Source: an uncultured Kiritimatiellota bacterium (GTDB taxonomy: Bacteria; Verrucomicrobiota; Kiritimatiellia; RFP12; UBA1067). Taken from it: 64,000 nucleotides of DNA. The translations under genes were made by a program, and so were the position numbers. This document shows positions 1 through 9,184 of this stretch, piece by piece (position 1 is the stretch's first letter; every line of letters begins with the position of its first letter). Under the pieces are notes generated by a model, which was not told the origin of the DNA, ran no database searches, and saw only the letters and a list, made by a program, of their open reading frames with translations. Location of the stretch: NCBI GenBank assembly GCA_934635225.1, contig CAKTYZ010000001.1, positions 153,608 through 217,607 on the forward strand, in the 5' to 3' direction.

Positions 1-687
1 TACGGGCAGTTCCGTCAGCTCTGCGCTTCTCGAGGGGAATGCGGCGGACTTTCGCCGGACGAGGAAGCCGCGCTTCTGAGACGCGACTTCTGCTCGTTTG
101 TCGTCTCGAACGACGACGGCGATCCGACGCGCATCGAGTTCTTCAGGCGCCTCTCGAAGTACAGGCCCGTCGCGTCGGGCGGCAAGATCCTCAACAACGT
201 GGGCGGGCGCGTGCCGGACAAGAGCGCGTTCATCGCGAAGTACAAGTTCAACATCGCCTTCGAGAACTCGACCGTGCCCGGCTACACGACCGAGAAGGTG
301 ATGGAGCCGCTGGCTGTCCGCAGCGTGCCGATCTATTACGGAAACCCGCGGATTGACGCGGATTTCGATCCTGCGTGCATGGTGCGTGTCGCCTCGCGGG
401 ATGACATGGACCGAGCCATCGAGGAGATCGTCCGCCTGGACCGTGACGACGAGGCCTATCTGGCGAAGCTCACCGCGCCGTCCTTCGTCCATCCGTTCGA
501 CTGGTACGAGGCGCATCTGACGGACTTCCTGCGGAACGTCTTTGACCAGCCGCTTGACGCGGCGCGCCGTCTCAATGCCTACGGCTATCAGACGAACATC
601 CGGCATCGGGCCAATCGGGCGCGGGCGTTTTACCTTTGGACGCATCCGGGGAAGTTGCTGAAGAAGTTGCGCACACGAAAAGAATGA
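1..687 (+). CDS. GT10-family (alpha-1,3-fucosyltransferase-like) glycosyltransferase, 5' truncated
   Basis: The frame is open from base 1, so the start lies upstream of the window; 228 residues are visible. The text FFRRLSKYRPVASGGK followed by FNIAFENSTVPGYTTEK and VPIYYGNP is the nucleotide-sugar-binding signature of glycosyltransferase family 10, enzymes that move L-fucose from GDP-fucose onto N-acetylglucosamine-type acceptors. The basic tail (KLLKKLRTRKE) resembles the membrane-associating ends of bacterial members. It probably decorates LPS O-chains or another surface glycan. The family is clear from sequence; the fucose linkage is inferred from the family. Confidence 0.85.
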   Translation, partial: YGQFRQLCASRGECGGLSPDEEAALLRRDFCSFVVSNDDGDPTRIEFFRRLSKYRPVASGGKILNNVGGRVPDKSAFIAKYKFNIAFENSTVPGYTTEKVMEPLAVRSVPIYYGNPRIDADFDPACMVRVASRDDMDRAIEEIVRLDRDDEAYLAKLTAPSFVHPFDWYEAHLTDFLRNVFDQPLDAARRLNAYGYQTNIRHRANRARAFYLWTHPGKLLKKLRTRKE

Positions 688-766
688 CGGGCCGGCTGCC
701 GAGGCAGAGGGGCGTGTTGGACTGTCGTATTGCCGACATCGTGAGGTTTTTGCCGAAAATAGACTG

Positions 767-796
767 TTGCCGCCTTTGCGGGCCGTGCGGTATAAT
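767..796 (+). promoter_or_regulatory. Sigma70-type promoter of the LRR protein gene
   Basis: TTGCCG at 767-772, an 18-bp spacer, and TATAAT at 791-796. The predicted start near 803 gives a leader of about 115 bases before the ATG at 918. The rest of the 688-917 gap shows no gene. Confidence 0.6.
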
Positions 797-917
797 GGAT
801 TCACGATTCGAGGGGGTCGCCGCAGCTTCGTTTTCACGGGAGTTTCACGCGACTTTAACCAATCGCTAACAATCAATTGGTAAACTGTCTCGCCGAACAC
901 TGAAACAAGGAGAAACC

Positions 918-3446
918 ATGAAAAGACTTTTCATCGCAGGCTGCGCCTTTGCGGCAGCCGTGTCCGTCGGCTTTGCGGACGCCGCGTGGAAGTTCATCCC
1001 CAACGAAGACGGGAAAACGGGCATTCTCAAGAATGACGATGCCGTCGGCAGGTCTACGGGCTGGGAGCTGAACGCCCGGGTCCGTGATGCCAACAAGCGG
1101 ACGTTGGCCATTGGAAATGGCCAAGGCGGCGACGCCTATGTGCTGCGGTCGGGCGTGATCGTCGGCGGCGCGGTGCTGGACCTCTCCGAGCCCATCGCGG
1201 ATGTCGACGGGAATGCGTGGACCATCGACAAGTTCGACACTTCGTGCTTCCGCCGAACGGACGCGCCGACTTCTCCTGCGCGGACATTCGTGGCCCCGAA
1301 GGAACTGGTGTCGATTGTCGGCAAGATCTTCGACTATGAGATTCCGTCGGGTGAAAAGGTCGAGGCGACCTTTGACTGCCCGAACCTGACCGGGTTGCCG
1401 AACGGAACCAGCGGCAAGCCCTGGGTGACGCTTCACCTGAAAGTGCCGAGTTGCGCTTACATCGATCAGTATGCGTTGACGTCGTTTGCCAAGATTGACG
1501 TCAGTGAATGGGATCTTTCGGGCGTTCAGGACATTGGCCTCTGCGCATTCGCTTGGCCGAATTACCCGACGGGCACGCTGAGGTTCCCGCTGTTGAGGAC
1601 GATCGGAGCGCGGGCGCTGGGCATGGCCCAATACAAGCGGCTGGAGTGGGGCAACCGCTACAACACCCTGACGCGTGTCGGCGAGGAGGCTCTCAACACC
1701 TCGTGCGAGGAGCTTGTTCTCGGCTGTGCCGACGGATGCACCTTTGCGAAGAGCGCAGTCAATGCGGGCAATCTGACGCGCGTCTGGATGACGGGAGCGG
1801 TGCCGGTCTTCGCGACGGACGAGATTGCCTTCGGGGTTGATCAGGGCGAGAGGACAATGGTCTTCTATGTGCCGGATACGGACGCGTGGGCGGCTATCCG
1901 CGCGGCGGCCGCACCGTTGGCGGAGGATGAAATCGCGGCGTTCAAGACGGCGCATCCCGATTGGGAGATCCCCTTTGGCGTGGTGGGCGCAGACGTCTTC
2001 AGGACGAAGAACGCGCAGTATGTCGGCACGGCTGACCTTGAGGCCCTGGGGGTCATGAGCAGGGTTGAGATCAAGTCGCGTTCGACGACTCAGTATGGGG
2101 ATGCATGGGAAATCGCGGTTGACGGAGAGATTTCGCCGGATGGCGTCGTGCGATGGGGCGCCGACGTCACCGTGACGGCGAAGCCCGCAAAGGACTCGAC
2201 GGTCGTTTTGTGGGAAGGCGAACTCCCCGACGGCACGACACCGACGGGCAAGTCGTTTTCCTTCAAGGCGAAGACGTCGGTTTCGCTTTACGCCGTATTT
2301 GCGCATGCGTGGGAATATGATGCGGATGCCGCGACAATCTCAGACGGCTACTGGACGCTTCCGACGACGGTGACGGCCAAAGGGCTGGCGCTTGGCGCGG
2401 CGAAAACGACCCTGACGGCTGCTCAGGCGGGTGAACTGAATCTGGCGGGGCCGATCTACACGAAGGGTTCGGTCGGCGACGAGTCCGCGAGATGGTCGAT
2501 AGTTGAATTGCCGTGGCAATCGCTTTCTGAGCTTCCCGCAAAGGTGACCTCCTTCTATGCGCCGACGACGCTGACGAAGGTCGCCGGACAGCTGTTCAAC
2601 GGCGTTAACACGCTTGAAAACCTTGTGTTTGACTGCCCTGATCTGACGGGGAATTTCGGCGACTGGGGCTATATGCTGGGCGGTTCGGCGGTTCCTCGGA
2701 TCGTGCTGAACGTGCCGAAGCTGGCGAGCGTTGGACAGAGTACGGAGAATCGAAACTTCTGGAATGTGACATTCTCTGAGACAGAGCTTTCCGAATGGGA
2801 CTTGACGGGTCTGAAGACGGTGCGCGCGGGAGGGTTCGGAACGCGAGCGGAAACAGGAGGTCCGAAAGGCGATCTCGCGCTTCCGAATGTGGAAGAGGTC
2901 ATGGAGCGCGCGTTTGACGGCTGGACGCGGGTTTCGTCCATCGCGTTTGGCACAAACGGTACGTTGAAGTCGTTGGGCAAGATGCTCTTCTGGAATCCGG
3001 ACGCCCGAAACAAGTCGGCGACTGGTCCGAGAAAGCTTGACTTCGGCGCGAGCTGGGACTTTACCGTAGACCCGCAGGCGTTCTATTCGGAATTGCCGAA
3101 CGTGCTTGACGACTATCCGAACGGACAGCCTCTCCCCATCAAGGAGGTCTGGTTCTCGGGCAAGGCGCCGAGCCGTGACGCACTGGACGGCATTCTCGCG
3201 CTGCAGCAGGTGGCCGAGGACGGCACGAAGCCCGTGAAGATCTACGCCACGATGCGCGAGAAGACCTGGCGCGAGCGCCGTTCGTCGTTCACGGTTGAGG
3301 AGGCCGTACAGGCGAAGGCTCTGGAGGACGCGACGGGCGAGCGGTACAAGGGCGTCTATGAAACGCAGGACGGTCGTCGCGTCGCTTGGATCGTCCACAA
3401 CCCGAACTGCCGCGACCGGACGGGGCTTTCCGTCCTGATCAAGTAA
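918..3446 (+). CDS. Secreted BspA-type leucine-rich-repeat surface protein
   Basis: 842 residues with a Sec signal peptide (basic MKRLF start, hydrophobic stretch, cleavage near FADA/AW). AAGGAG at 907-912 supports this start. The body has two similar halves. Each contains an LRR_5-type block: SEWDLSGVQDIG and later SEWDLTGLKTV, then a line on the 'lowest' element such as RVGEEALN or EVMERAFDG. Between them is a beta-rich segment (residues ~385-460) resembling an InlB-like or bacterial-repeat fold. BspA-like repeats often serve in adhesion or polysaccharide contact; the role here is inferred. No C-terminal sorting signal was recognised. It has its own promoter and no obvious operon partner. 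Confidence 0.75.
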   Translation: MKRLFIAGCAFAAAVSVGFADAAWKFIPNEDGKTGILKNDDAVGRSTGWELNARVRDANKRTLAIGNGQGGDAYVLRSGVIVGGAVLDLSEPIADVDGNAWTIDKFDTSCFRRTDAPTSPARTFVAPKELVSIVGKIFDYEIPSGEKVEATFDCPNLTGLPNGTSGKPWVTLHLKVPSCAYIDQYALTSFAKIDVSEWDLSGVQDIGLCAFAWPNYPTGTLRFPLLRTIGARALGMAQYKRLEWGNRYNTLTRVGEEALNTSCEELVLGCADGCTFAKSAVNAGNLTRVWMTGAVPVFATDEIAFGVDQGERTMVFYVPDTDAWAAIRAAAAPLAEDEIAAFKTAHPDWEIPFGVVGADVFRTKNAQYVGTADLEALGVMSRVEIKSRSTTQYGDAWEIAVDGEISPDGVVRWGADVTVTAKPAKDSTVVLWEGELPDGTTPTGKSFSFKAKTSVSLYAVFAHAWEYDADAATISDGYWTLPTTVTAKGLALGAAKTTLTAAQAGELNLAGPIYTKGSVGDESARWSIVELPWQSLSELPAKVTSFYAPTTLTKVAGQLFNGVNTLENLVFDCPDLTGNFGDWGYMLGGSAVPRIVLNVPKLASVGQSTENRNFWNVTFSETELSEWDLTGLKTVRAGGFGTRAETGGPKGDLALPNVEEVMERAFDGWTRVSSIAFGTNGTLKSLGKMLFWNPDARNKSATGPRKLDFGASWDFTVDPQAFYSELPNVLDDYPNGQPLPIKEVWFSGKAPSRDALDGILALQQVAEDGTKPVKIYATMREKTWRERRSSFTVEEAVQAKALEDATGERYKGVYETQDGRRVAWIVHNPNCRDRTGLSVLIK

Positions 3447-3478
3447 GGCGCAGTCCTTTCGCGCAGGGCGAATCCAGT

Positions 3479-3501
3479 CCCCGGACCCTTCCGGTTCGGG
3501 G
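3479..3501 (+). terminator. Possible terminator hairpin after the LRR gene
   Basis: A 9-bp stem (CCCCGGACC / GGTTCGGGG, one G-U pair) with a 5-base loop sits 33 bases after the stop codon. There is no T-tract, so an intrinsic terminator is only a possibility. Confidence 0.35.
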
Positions 3502-3539
3502 GCTTGCGTCCGTCGGCTCGCCCATACGCGAGTAATTTA

Positions 3540-3548
3540 TGGTATACT
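3540..3548 (+). promoter_or_regulatory. Extended -10 promoter of aspS
   Basis: TGG-TATACT followed by ACACGCC, the same -10 context seen before many genes here. No good -35 is visible 17-18 bases upstream, so it may rely on the TGn extension. Confidence 0.6.
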
Positions 3549-3570
3549 ACACGCCTAATTTGAGGAGATT

Positions 3571-5379
3571 ATGTCCATGCATCCGTATCGTACTCATACA
3601 TGTAATGAGCTTCGCGCCTCCGACGCGGGCAAGACCGTCAGGCTTTCCGGCTGGATGTTCCGTCTGCGAGACCACGGCGGCATCCTGTTTGTAGACCTTC
3701 GCGACCACTACGGCCTCACGCAGGTCGTCGTCCACCCGTCGCGCAGCTTCTTCGGTCTTGTCGAGAAGGCCCATTTGGAGTCAGTCATCACCGTGACGGG
3801 CGAGGTGAAGCTCCGCACGCCCGACACGATCAATCCCGACTTGCCGACGGGCGAGATCGAGATCGAGGCGAACGAGCTCGTGATGGAGTCCGCCTCCGAG
3901 GTGACGCCGATCTACATCCCTGACGAGAAGGCCGACGAGAGCGAGGACGTGCGTCTGAAGTACCGCTTCCTTGATCTCCGCCGCGAGAAGCTGCACAGGA
4001 ACCTCATCCTCCGTTCGCAGGTCATCCGCTTCCTGCGCGAGCAGATGTGGGAGAAGGGGTTCAACGAGTTCCAGACGCCGATTCTCACGGCTTCGTCGCC
4101 GGAGGGCGCGCGCGACTACCTCGTGCCGAGCCGTCTGCACCGCGGCATGTTCTACGCGCTCCCGCAGGCGCCGCAGATGTTCAAGCAGCTGCTCATGGTC
4201 TCGGGTTTCGACCGCTACTTCCAGATCGCGCCGTGCTTCCGTGACGAGGCCGCGCGCGCCGACCGCTCCCCGGGCGAGTTCTACCAGATGGACATCGAGA
4301 TGAGCTACGTCACGCAGGACGAGATCTTCGCCGTGGTCGAAGACGTCGTCGGCAAGACGTTCAAGAAGTTCTCGACATGGACGTGCAACGAGGCGCCGTG
4401 GCCGCGCATCAAGTACCGCGACGCGATGATGACGTACGGCTCCGACAAGCCCGACCTGCGCAATCCGCTCAAGTGGTTCGACATGAACGGCTTCTTCGCG
4501 AAGGCGAACTTCAAGGCGTTCGCGAACGTCGCGACCTCGGGCGGCCTCGTCAAGGGCCTTCTCGTCAAGGGCATCGTCGGCGTCGAGACGCGCACGTGGT
4601 TTGACAAGCGCGAGGCGTTCGTCAAGGAGAACGGCGGCAAGGGACTTGGTTACATCAGCTGGACGAAGGAAGGCGAGCTCAAGGGGCCGATCGCGAAGTT
4701 CCTCTCGCCCGAACAGCTCGAGGAAATGAAGAAGCTCGCTGGCATGGAGCCGGGCGACGCGCTCTTCTTCATGGCCGCCGACGTCGACGAGTGCAACCGC
4801 CTCTCGGGCCTCGTGCGCACCGACATCGCGAACCACCTCACGAACCCGATCTGCGAGAAGAACTGCTACAAGTTCTGCTGGATCGTCGATTTCCCGTTCT
4901 TCGAGAAGGATCCGGAGACGGGCAAGATCATCTTTTCGCACAACCCGTTCTCCATGCCGCAGGGCGGACTGGAGGCGTTGAACGGTTCCGACCCGCTGGC
5001 GATCGAAGCCTACCAGTATGACGTCGTCTGCAACGGCATTGAGCTTTCGTCGGGCGCAATCCGCAATCACCGCATCGACATCATGGAGCGGGCATTCGAG
5101 ATCGCGGGCTATCCGAAGGAAGTCGTCCAGCAGAAGTTCGGCTGCCTCTATAACGCGTTCCAGTTCGGTGCGCCGCCGCACGGCGGCATCGCGCCGGGCG
5201 TTGACCGCATGGTCATGCTCCTCACCGACACGCCGAACATCCGCGAGGTCATCGCCTTCCCGATGAACCAGAAGGCGCAGGACCTCATGATGAACGCACC
5301 GAACTATGTGACCGAGCAGCAGCTTCGCGAGCTTCATCTGAAGATTCGCGGCACGGGCGGCGAAGTCGAAGTGAAGTGA
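3571..5379 (+). CDS. aspS: Aspartyl-tRNA synthetase
   Basis: 602 residues, normal for the bacterial type with a GAD insertion. An N-terminal OB-fold anticodon domain (GWMFRLRDHGGILFVDLRD) is followed by the class II core: motif 2 near residue 217-236 (FRDEAARADRS, then QMDIE) and motif 3 near residue 537 (GGIAPGVDRMVML). It charges tRNA-Asp; whether it also charges tRNA-Asn (non-discriminating type) cannot be read from this sequence alone. GAGGAG at 3562-3567 supports the ATG at 3571; an in-frame ATG at 3577 is less well spaced. The CPBP gene overlaps its stop. Confidence 0.97.
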   Translation: MSMHPYRTHTCNELRASDAGKTVRLSGWMFRLRDHGGILFVDLRDHYGLTQVVVHPSRSFFGLVEKAHLESVITVTGEVKLRTPDTINPDLPTGEIEIEANELVMESASEVTPIYIPDEKADESEDVRLKYRFLDLRREKLHRNLILRSQVIRFLREQMWEKGFNEFQTPILTASSPEGARDYLVPSRLHRGMFYALPQAPQMFKQLLMVSGFDRYFQIAPCFRDEAARADRSPGEFYQMDIEMSYVTQDEIFAVVEDVVGKTFKKFSTWTCNEAPWPRIKYRDAMMTYGSDKPDLRNPLKWFDMNGFFAKANFKAFANVATSGGLVKGLLVKGIVGVETRTWFDKREAFVKENGGKGLGYISWTKEGELKGPIAKFLSPEQLEEMKKLAGMEPGDALFFMAADVDECNRLSGLVRTDIANHLTNPICEKNCYKFCWIVDFPFFEKDPETGKIIFSHNPFSMPQGGLEALNGSDPLAIEAYQYDVVCNGIELSSGAIRNHRIDIMERAFEIAGYPKEVVQQKFGCLYNAFQFGAPPHGGIAPGVDRMVMLLTDTPNIREVIAFPMNQKAQDLMMNAPNYVTEQQLRELHLKIRGTGGEVEVK

Positions 5380-5906
5380 GGCTGAAGTCTACGTTCAAGG
5401 CCTGGCCGGTGATCGCGTCCGCGACCATTGGCCTGTGCTTTCTGACGCAAACGGTCGCAGGCTGGTTCGGCATCGACCTCCCAGACCAGAAGAACATCGA
5501 GATCGTGCGCCAGTACCTGTCGCACGCGTTCGATTCGGCGCGGCTTTTTCGCACGGCGGCGTTTCTGGTCTTGCAGGTCGTCGTGCTGCTGCCCGCCGTC
5601 GAGGAGGTCGTTTTTCGCTATCTTCTCTTCCGTTTGCCGCAAAGGATCTGGACTCGGCGGAGGGCCGGGGCCGCGACAGGGAGGAGACTCGGTTATTCTC
5701 TCATTGTCTTCTCTTCCGCGCTTTTTTCCGCCGCGCACTACCTTGCCCAGCCGTGGCCCGACACGGCGTTTCTGGCTCTCTTCTTCTTCGGTCTTGCGCA
5801 ATGCTGGCTCTACCGGAAGACCGAACGTCTCTGGTGCCCGATGCTGAACCACGCGCTCTTCAACCTGACGAACCTCGTCCTGCTGTTCGTCTTGCCGGTT
5901 GATTAG
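5376..5906 (+). CDS. CPBP-family intramembrane glutamic protease
   Basis: 176 residues, mostly membrane helices. It carries the CPBP (CAAX protease/Abi) motifs: EEVVFR near residues 76-81, a histidine in SAAHYL near 122, and HALFNLTN near 159. These supply the catalytic Glu pair and His/Asn of Rce1-like proteases. The GTG start overlaps the aspS stop (GTGA), so the two are translationally coupled. Such proteins process prenylated or bacteriocin-like peptides in other bacteria; the substrate here is unknown. Confidence 0.85.
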   Translation: MRLKSTFKAWPVIASATIGLCFLTQTVAGWFGIDLPDQKNIEIVRQYLSHAFDSARLFRTAAFLVLQVVVLLPAVEEVVFRYLLFRLPQRIWTRRRAGAATGRRLGYSLIVFSSALFSAAHYLAQPWPDTAFLALFFFGLAQCWLYRKTERLWCPMLNHALFNLTNLVLLFVLPVD

Positions 5907-5970
5907 CTTTGAAGCGGTCGACGCCATATGGCGGATTGGAGACGCCGCGCCGTGGTGATCCTGCGCGGAG

Positions 5971-6002
5971 AAGCGCAGGTATGGTGAGGCCCTGCGCTTT
6001 TT
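5971..6002 (+). terminator. Intrinsic terminator that runs into the next promoter
   Basis: A 9-bp stem (AAGCGCAGG / CCTGCGCTT) with an 11-base loop is followed by five T. The last T is also the first base of the TGG-TATACT extended -10 of the next gene. A second GC hairpin (CCGCGC/GCGCGG) lies just upstream at 5945-5968. Confidence 0.75.
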
Positions 6003-6010
6003 GGTATACT
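6002..6010 (+). promoter_or_regulatory. Extended -10 promoter for a leaderless transcript
   Basis: TGG-TATACT ends at 6010, 8 bases before the ATG at 6019. Transcription should start within about 3 bases of the start codon. Confidence 0.65.
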
Positions 6011-6018
6011 ACACGGCC

Positions 6019-7236
6019 ATGAAAAGGGTTTTTCTGAAGCATGGCCGAGAACGATCGGTCCAGCGACGGCATCCTTGGGTCTTCTCGGGCGCGATTGACG
6101 AGGCGAAGACAGGGGCGGCTGTCCTGTCGGGCCTTTGTCCGGGCGAGACGGTCGAGGTGCTTTCCGCCGCTGGCGCGACGCTGGGCTTCGGGTGGCATTC
6201 GTCGGCGTCCCAGATTCGCGTGCGTCTCCTTTCCTTTGACGTGACGACAGTCCCGGACGAGGCGTTCGTCCGTGCGCGCGTCCGTTCGTCCGTTGCTCGA
6301 CGTGAGGCTTTCTTTTCCAGTGCTAGGACGAATGCCGTTCGCCTCGTGAACGCCGAGTCGGACGGGCTGCCAGGCGTCGTGGCGGACTATTATGCGGGAT
6401 TTGTCGTCTGTCAGTTCACGTCGGCGGGCGCGGACCTCCGCAAGGAGGCGATTGCGGCGGCGTTGCTGGCGGCCGCGCCGTCCTGTCGCGGCGTTTCCGA
6501 ACGCTTGGACGTTGATTCGCGAGCGAAGGAAGGTCTGCCGACGGAACCGGCCTTTCGCGTGTTGGCGGGCGAGGAGCCGCCGGAGCGGGTCGAGATCGCC
6601 GAAGGACCATGCAGGTTCCTCGTGGACGTGCGGAAGGGCCACAAGACGGGCTTTTACCTCGACCAGCGGTCGGCGCGCGCGGCGGTCGGCGCACGTGCGA
6701 AAGGCGCCGAGGTCCTGAACTGCTTCGCCTACACGGGCGGGTTTGGCCTTTTTGCGCGCGCTGGCGGGGCGGCGAAGGTGACGCAGGTTGACATCTCGCA
6801 GGATGCGCTCGAGCTCGCGAAGGCGAACGAGCGGCTCGCCCCTGTCGCGGGCACGTCCGTTGACTATGTCGCCGCAGACGTCTTCCAGTATCTTCGCGCG
6901 TGCCGCGACGAAGGGCGCGCGTTTGACCTGATTGTCCTTGATCCGCCGAAGTTCGCCGCGACGAAAGCCCAGCTCATGAAGGCCGCGCGCGGCTACAAGG
7001 ACATCAACCTCCTGGCGATGAAGCTGCTGAAGCCGGGCGGGACGCTGGCGACGTTCTCGTGTTCGGGCGCGATGTCGCCCGAACTCTTTGACCGCGTTCT
7101 CGCCGAGGCGGCGTTGGACGCGAAGCGCGAGTTCCAGGTCGTTTCCCGGACTCAGCAGGACGCGGACCATCCCGTCGCATTGGATTTTCCCGAGGGGCTG
7201 TACCTGAAGGGCGTCATTTTGAGGAGTCTGACATGA
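6019..7236 (+). CDS. rlmI: SAM-dependent 23S rRNA (cytosine) methyltransferase, RlmI-like
   Basis: 405 residues, close to RlmI (YccW). An N-terminal PUA domain begins with RERSVQRRHPWVFSGAI. The Rossmann methyltransferase has FYLDQRS near residue 212, VLNCFAYTGGFG as motif I, and the LDPPKFA motif near 306-312. Family members make m5C on 23S rRNA. The frame extends upstream to a TTG inside the promoter; the ATG at 6019 is preferred because the -10 ends only 8 bases before it and the protein then begins at the normal family start. No Shine-Dalgarno sequence is possible. It leads a four-gene operon. Confidence 0.9.
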   Translation: MKRVFLKHGRERSVQRRHPWVFSGAIDEAKTGAAVLSGLCPGETVEVLSAAGATLGFGWHSSASQIRVRLLSFDVTTVPDEAFVRARVRSSVARREAFFSSARTNAVRLVNAESDGLPGVVADYYAGFVVCQFTSAGADLRKEAIAAALLAAAPSCRGVSERLDVDSRAKEGLPTEPAFRVLAGEEPPERVEIAEGPCRFLVDVRKGHKTGFYLDQRSARAAVGARAKGAEVLNCFAYTGGFGLFARAGGAAKVTQVDISQDALELAKANERLAPVAGTSVDYVAADVFQYLRACRDEGRAFDLIVLDPPKFAATKAQLMKAARGYKDINLLAMKLLKPGGTLATFSCSGAMSPELFDRVLAEAALDAKREFQVVSRTQQDADHPVALDFPEGLYLKGVILRSLT

Positions 7237-8138
7237 AAAAGCTGTCCATTGGCCTGTTGTCCGTTCTTGCGTTCGTCGGCTGCACGACCGCCGAGCCCGA
7301 AGGCGATCCGTCCCATGTCAAGGTGCTGATGATCGGAAACAGTTTCTCGATCTCGTGCCTGACCTATCTGCCGCAGGTCGCGGCGGACTGCGGCACGAAA
7401 CTGGACCTTGGTTCAATCTACATCGGCGGCTGTTCGCTGGAACGCCATGCGACGAATGTGGTGAATGAGCTGAAGGGCCTGAAGGGGACTTACCGCTACG
7501 ACCGCGTCACCGACAACGGCCCGAAGCGGATTCTCCGTGACGTACGCATGACGGATGTCCTGAAGCGCGTCAAATGGGACGTCGTCACGATCCAGCAGGC
7601 GAGTCACCTGAGCTGGAAGCGCGAATCGTACCATCCTTGGGGCGATGACCTTGTGCGCATTGTGCGCGAACTCGCGCCGCAGGCGAAGATCGTCGTGCAG
7701 GAGACGTGGAGCTACACGCCGTTTGACAGAAGGCTCAAGACGTGGAAGGTTTCTGCGGACGAGATGTACGCGAGGCTGGCGGCGGCCTACGCCGATTTTG
7801 CGGGTGCACATGGTTTCGAGACGATACACATGGGGCGGGCCGTTCAGGCGTGGCGTCAGCGTCTGCCCGTTCAGTACGGTGCGCATTCGTTTGGCGGCGA
7901 TGTCGTGGGCGGACGCAACCAGAAGCCGGAAGATCAGTTCAAGCGCAATCCCGACTTGACGTGGTCGCTCAATTCGGACTCGTTCCACCTGAACCGCAAG
8001 GGCGAATACCTGCAGGCGCTCGTCTGGGCGGCGAAGCTCTTCGGGGCGAATCTCGCGAGCCTGCCGTCCCATCCTGATTGCGTGACGGACGACGAGGCGA
8101 AGCTGATGCGTGAAATTGCGCAGGAGGTGGCGAAATGA
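7233..8138 (+). CDS. DUF4886 lipoprotein (SGNH-hydrolase-like)
   Basis: 301 residues with a lipoprotein signal (LSVLAFVGC, acylated Cys17). The mature protein opens with VKVLMIGNSFSISC, the GNS block I of SGNH/GDSL-type hydrolases as seen in DUF4886. Later NSDSFHLNRKGEYLQ is the block with the catalytic Asp/His. Relatives often occur in carbohydrate-active loci and may de-esterify glycans; the substrate is unknown. It overlaps the previous stop (ATGA), with GAGGAG at 7221-7226, and is coupled to the pump genes downstream. Confidence 0.8.
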   Translation: MKKLSIGLLSVLAFVGCTTAEPEGDPSHVKVLMIGNSFSISCLTYLPQVAADCGTKLDLGSIYIGGCSLERHATNVVNELKGLKGTYRYDRVTDNGPKRILRDVRMTDVLKRVKWDVVTIQQASHLSWKRESYHPWGDDLVRIVRELAPQAKIVVQETWSYTPFDRRLKTWKVSADEMYARLAAAYADFAGAHGFETIHMGRAVQAWRQRLPVQYGAHSFGGDVVGGRNQKPEDQFKRNPDLTWSLNSDSFHLNRKGEYLQALVWAAKLFGANLASLPSHPDCVTDDEAKLMREIAQEVAK

Positions 8139-9184
8139 CGTCTGTTGTGGCTGTGTTGCTGTTGGCGGCCGAGGTTACGGTCCCCGTGTGCGAGGTCGTC
8201 GAGAAGTCCGAGCCGAGGACGAGCACCTATCCGGGCCGCGTCGTGCCGATCGCGCAGGTCGATGTCATCCCGCAGGTTTCGGGCGAGATCCGCGAGGTCT
8301 GCTTCGCGAACGGCCAGACCGTCAAGCAGGGGGACGTGCTGTATCGACTGGATCCGATCAAGTATGAGGCGGCGGTCAAGAACGCCGAGTCGAAGTTGCA
8401 GGAATGCAAGGCGAACGTCAAGTACGCCGAACTTTCCTACGCGCGGCACAAGAAGCTTCTGGAGACGCGGGCCGTCTCGCTGGACGCCGTGGATAACGCG
8501 CTTTCGTTGCGCGACAGTTCGCGCGCGGCGCTTGCGGCGGCTCAGGCCGAACTGATTGCGGCGCACGACAGCCTCAACCACTGCACGATCGTCGCGCCCA
8601 TCGCCGGCAAGATCGGCTCTACCGCGAAGACCGAGGGCAACTATGTGGCAGCTGGCTCGCTGACGCTCGTGACGATTGTCCAGACGGACCCGATTCGCAT
8701 CCGCTTCTCCGTCTCGAATCGCGAGCTGCTCGACATCGTCTCGTCGAATGGCCGTCGTCACCGCGATGACGTGACGATCTCCGTGACGCTGGCGAACGGT
8801 GCGCCCTACACGGAAGTCGGCGAGGTCGAGTATGCCGACAACCTGGCCGACGAGGCGACAGACACGTTGTCCGTCTACGCGAAGTTCGACAACCGGGGCT
8901 TTGCACTCATTCCGGGCGGTGTCGTGTCCGTCACGTTGCGCTCGAAGGCGGGCATTCGGCGCCCCGCGATTCCCCCGACGGCTATCTTGCAGGACACGCA
9001 GGGCCCGTATGTCTGGGTCCTGGACGCGAAGAACCGCGCAACGCGTCGCTCCGTCGCGCGCGGCGAACTTTTGGGGGACTGGCTGTTTGTTGAAAAGGGA
9101 CTGGATGTGGGCGAACGCATTGTCGCGGATGGTGCGCATCGCGTCAAGAAAGGCATGACGGTCAAGCCGTTCGCTGCGAAATGA
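8135..9184 (+). CDS. RND efflux periplasmic adaptor (membrane fusion protein)
   Basis: 349 residues. It has the HlyD/AcrA layout: a short N-terminal hydrophobic signal, a first lipoyl half (VIPQVSGEIREVCFANGQTV) near residues 45-65, an alpha hairpin at ~75-150, the second lipoyl half (CTIVAPIAGKIG), then beta-barrel and membrane-proximal domains. It joins the inner-membrane pump to an outer-membrane channel. ATGA overlap with the gene before and a 4-base overlap with the pump gene after show one operon. No TolC gene is in this operon; one lies 2.3 kb after the pump gene. Confidence 0.92.
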   Translation: MTSVVAVLLLAAEVTVPVCEVVEKSEPRTSTYPGRVVPIAQVDVIPQVSGEIREVCFANGQTVKQGDVLYRLDPIKYEAAVKNAESKLQECKANVKYAELSYARHKKLLETRAVSLDAVDNALSLRDSSRAALAAAQAELIAAHDSLNHCTIVAPIAGKIGSTAKTEGNYVAAGSLTLVTIVQTDPIRIRFSVSNRELLDIVSSNGRRHRDDVTISVTLANGAPYTEVGEVEYADNLADEATDTLSVYAKFDNRGFALIPGGVVSVTLRSKAGIRRPAIPPTAILQDTQGPYVWVLDAKNRATRRSVARGELLGDWLFVEKGLDVGERIVADGAHRVKKGMTVKPFAAK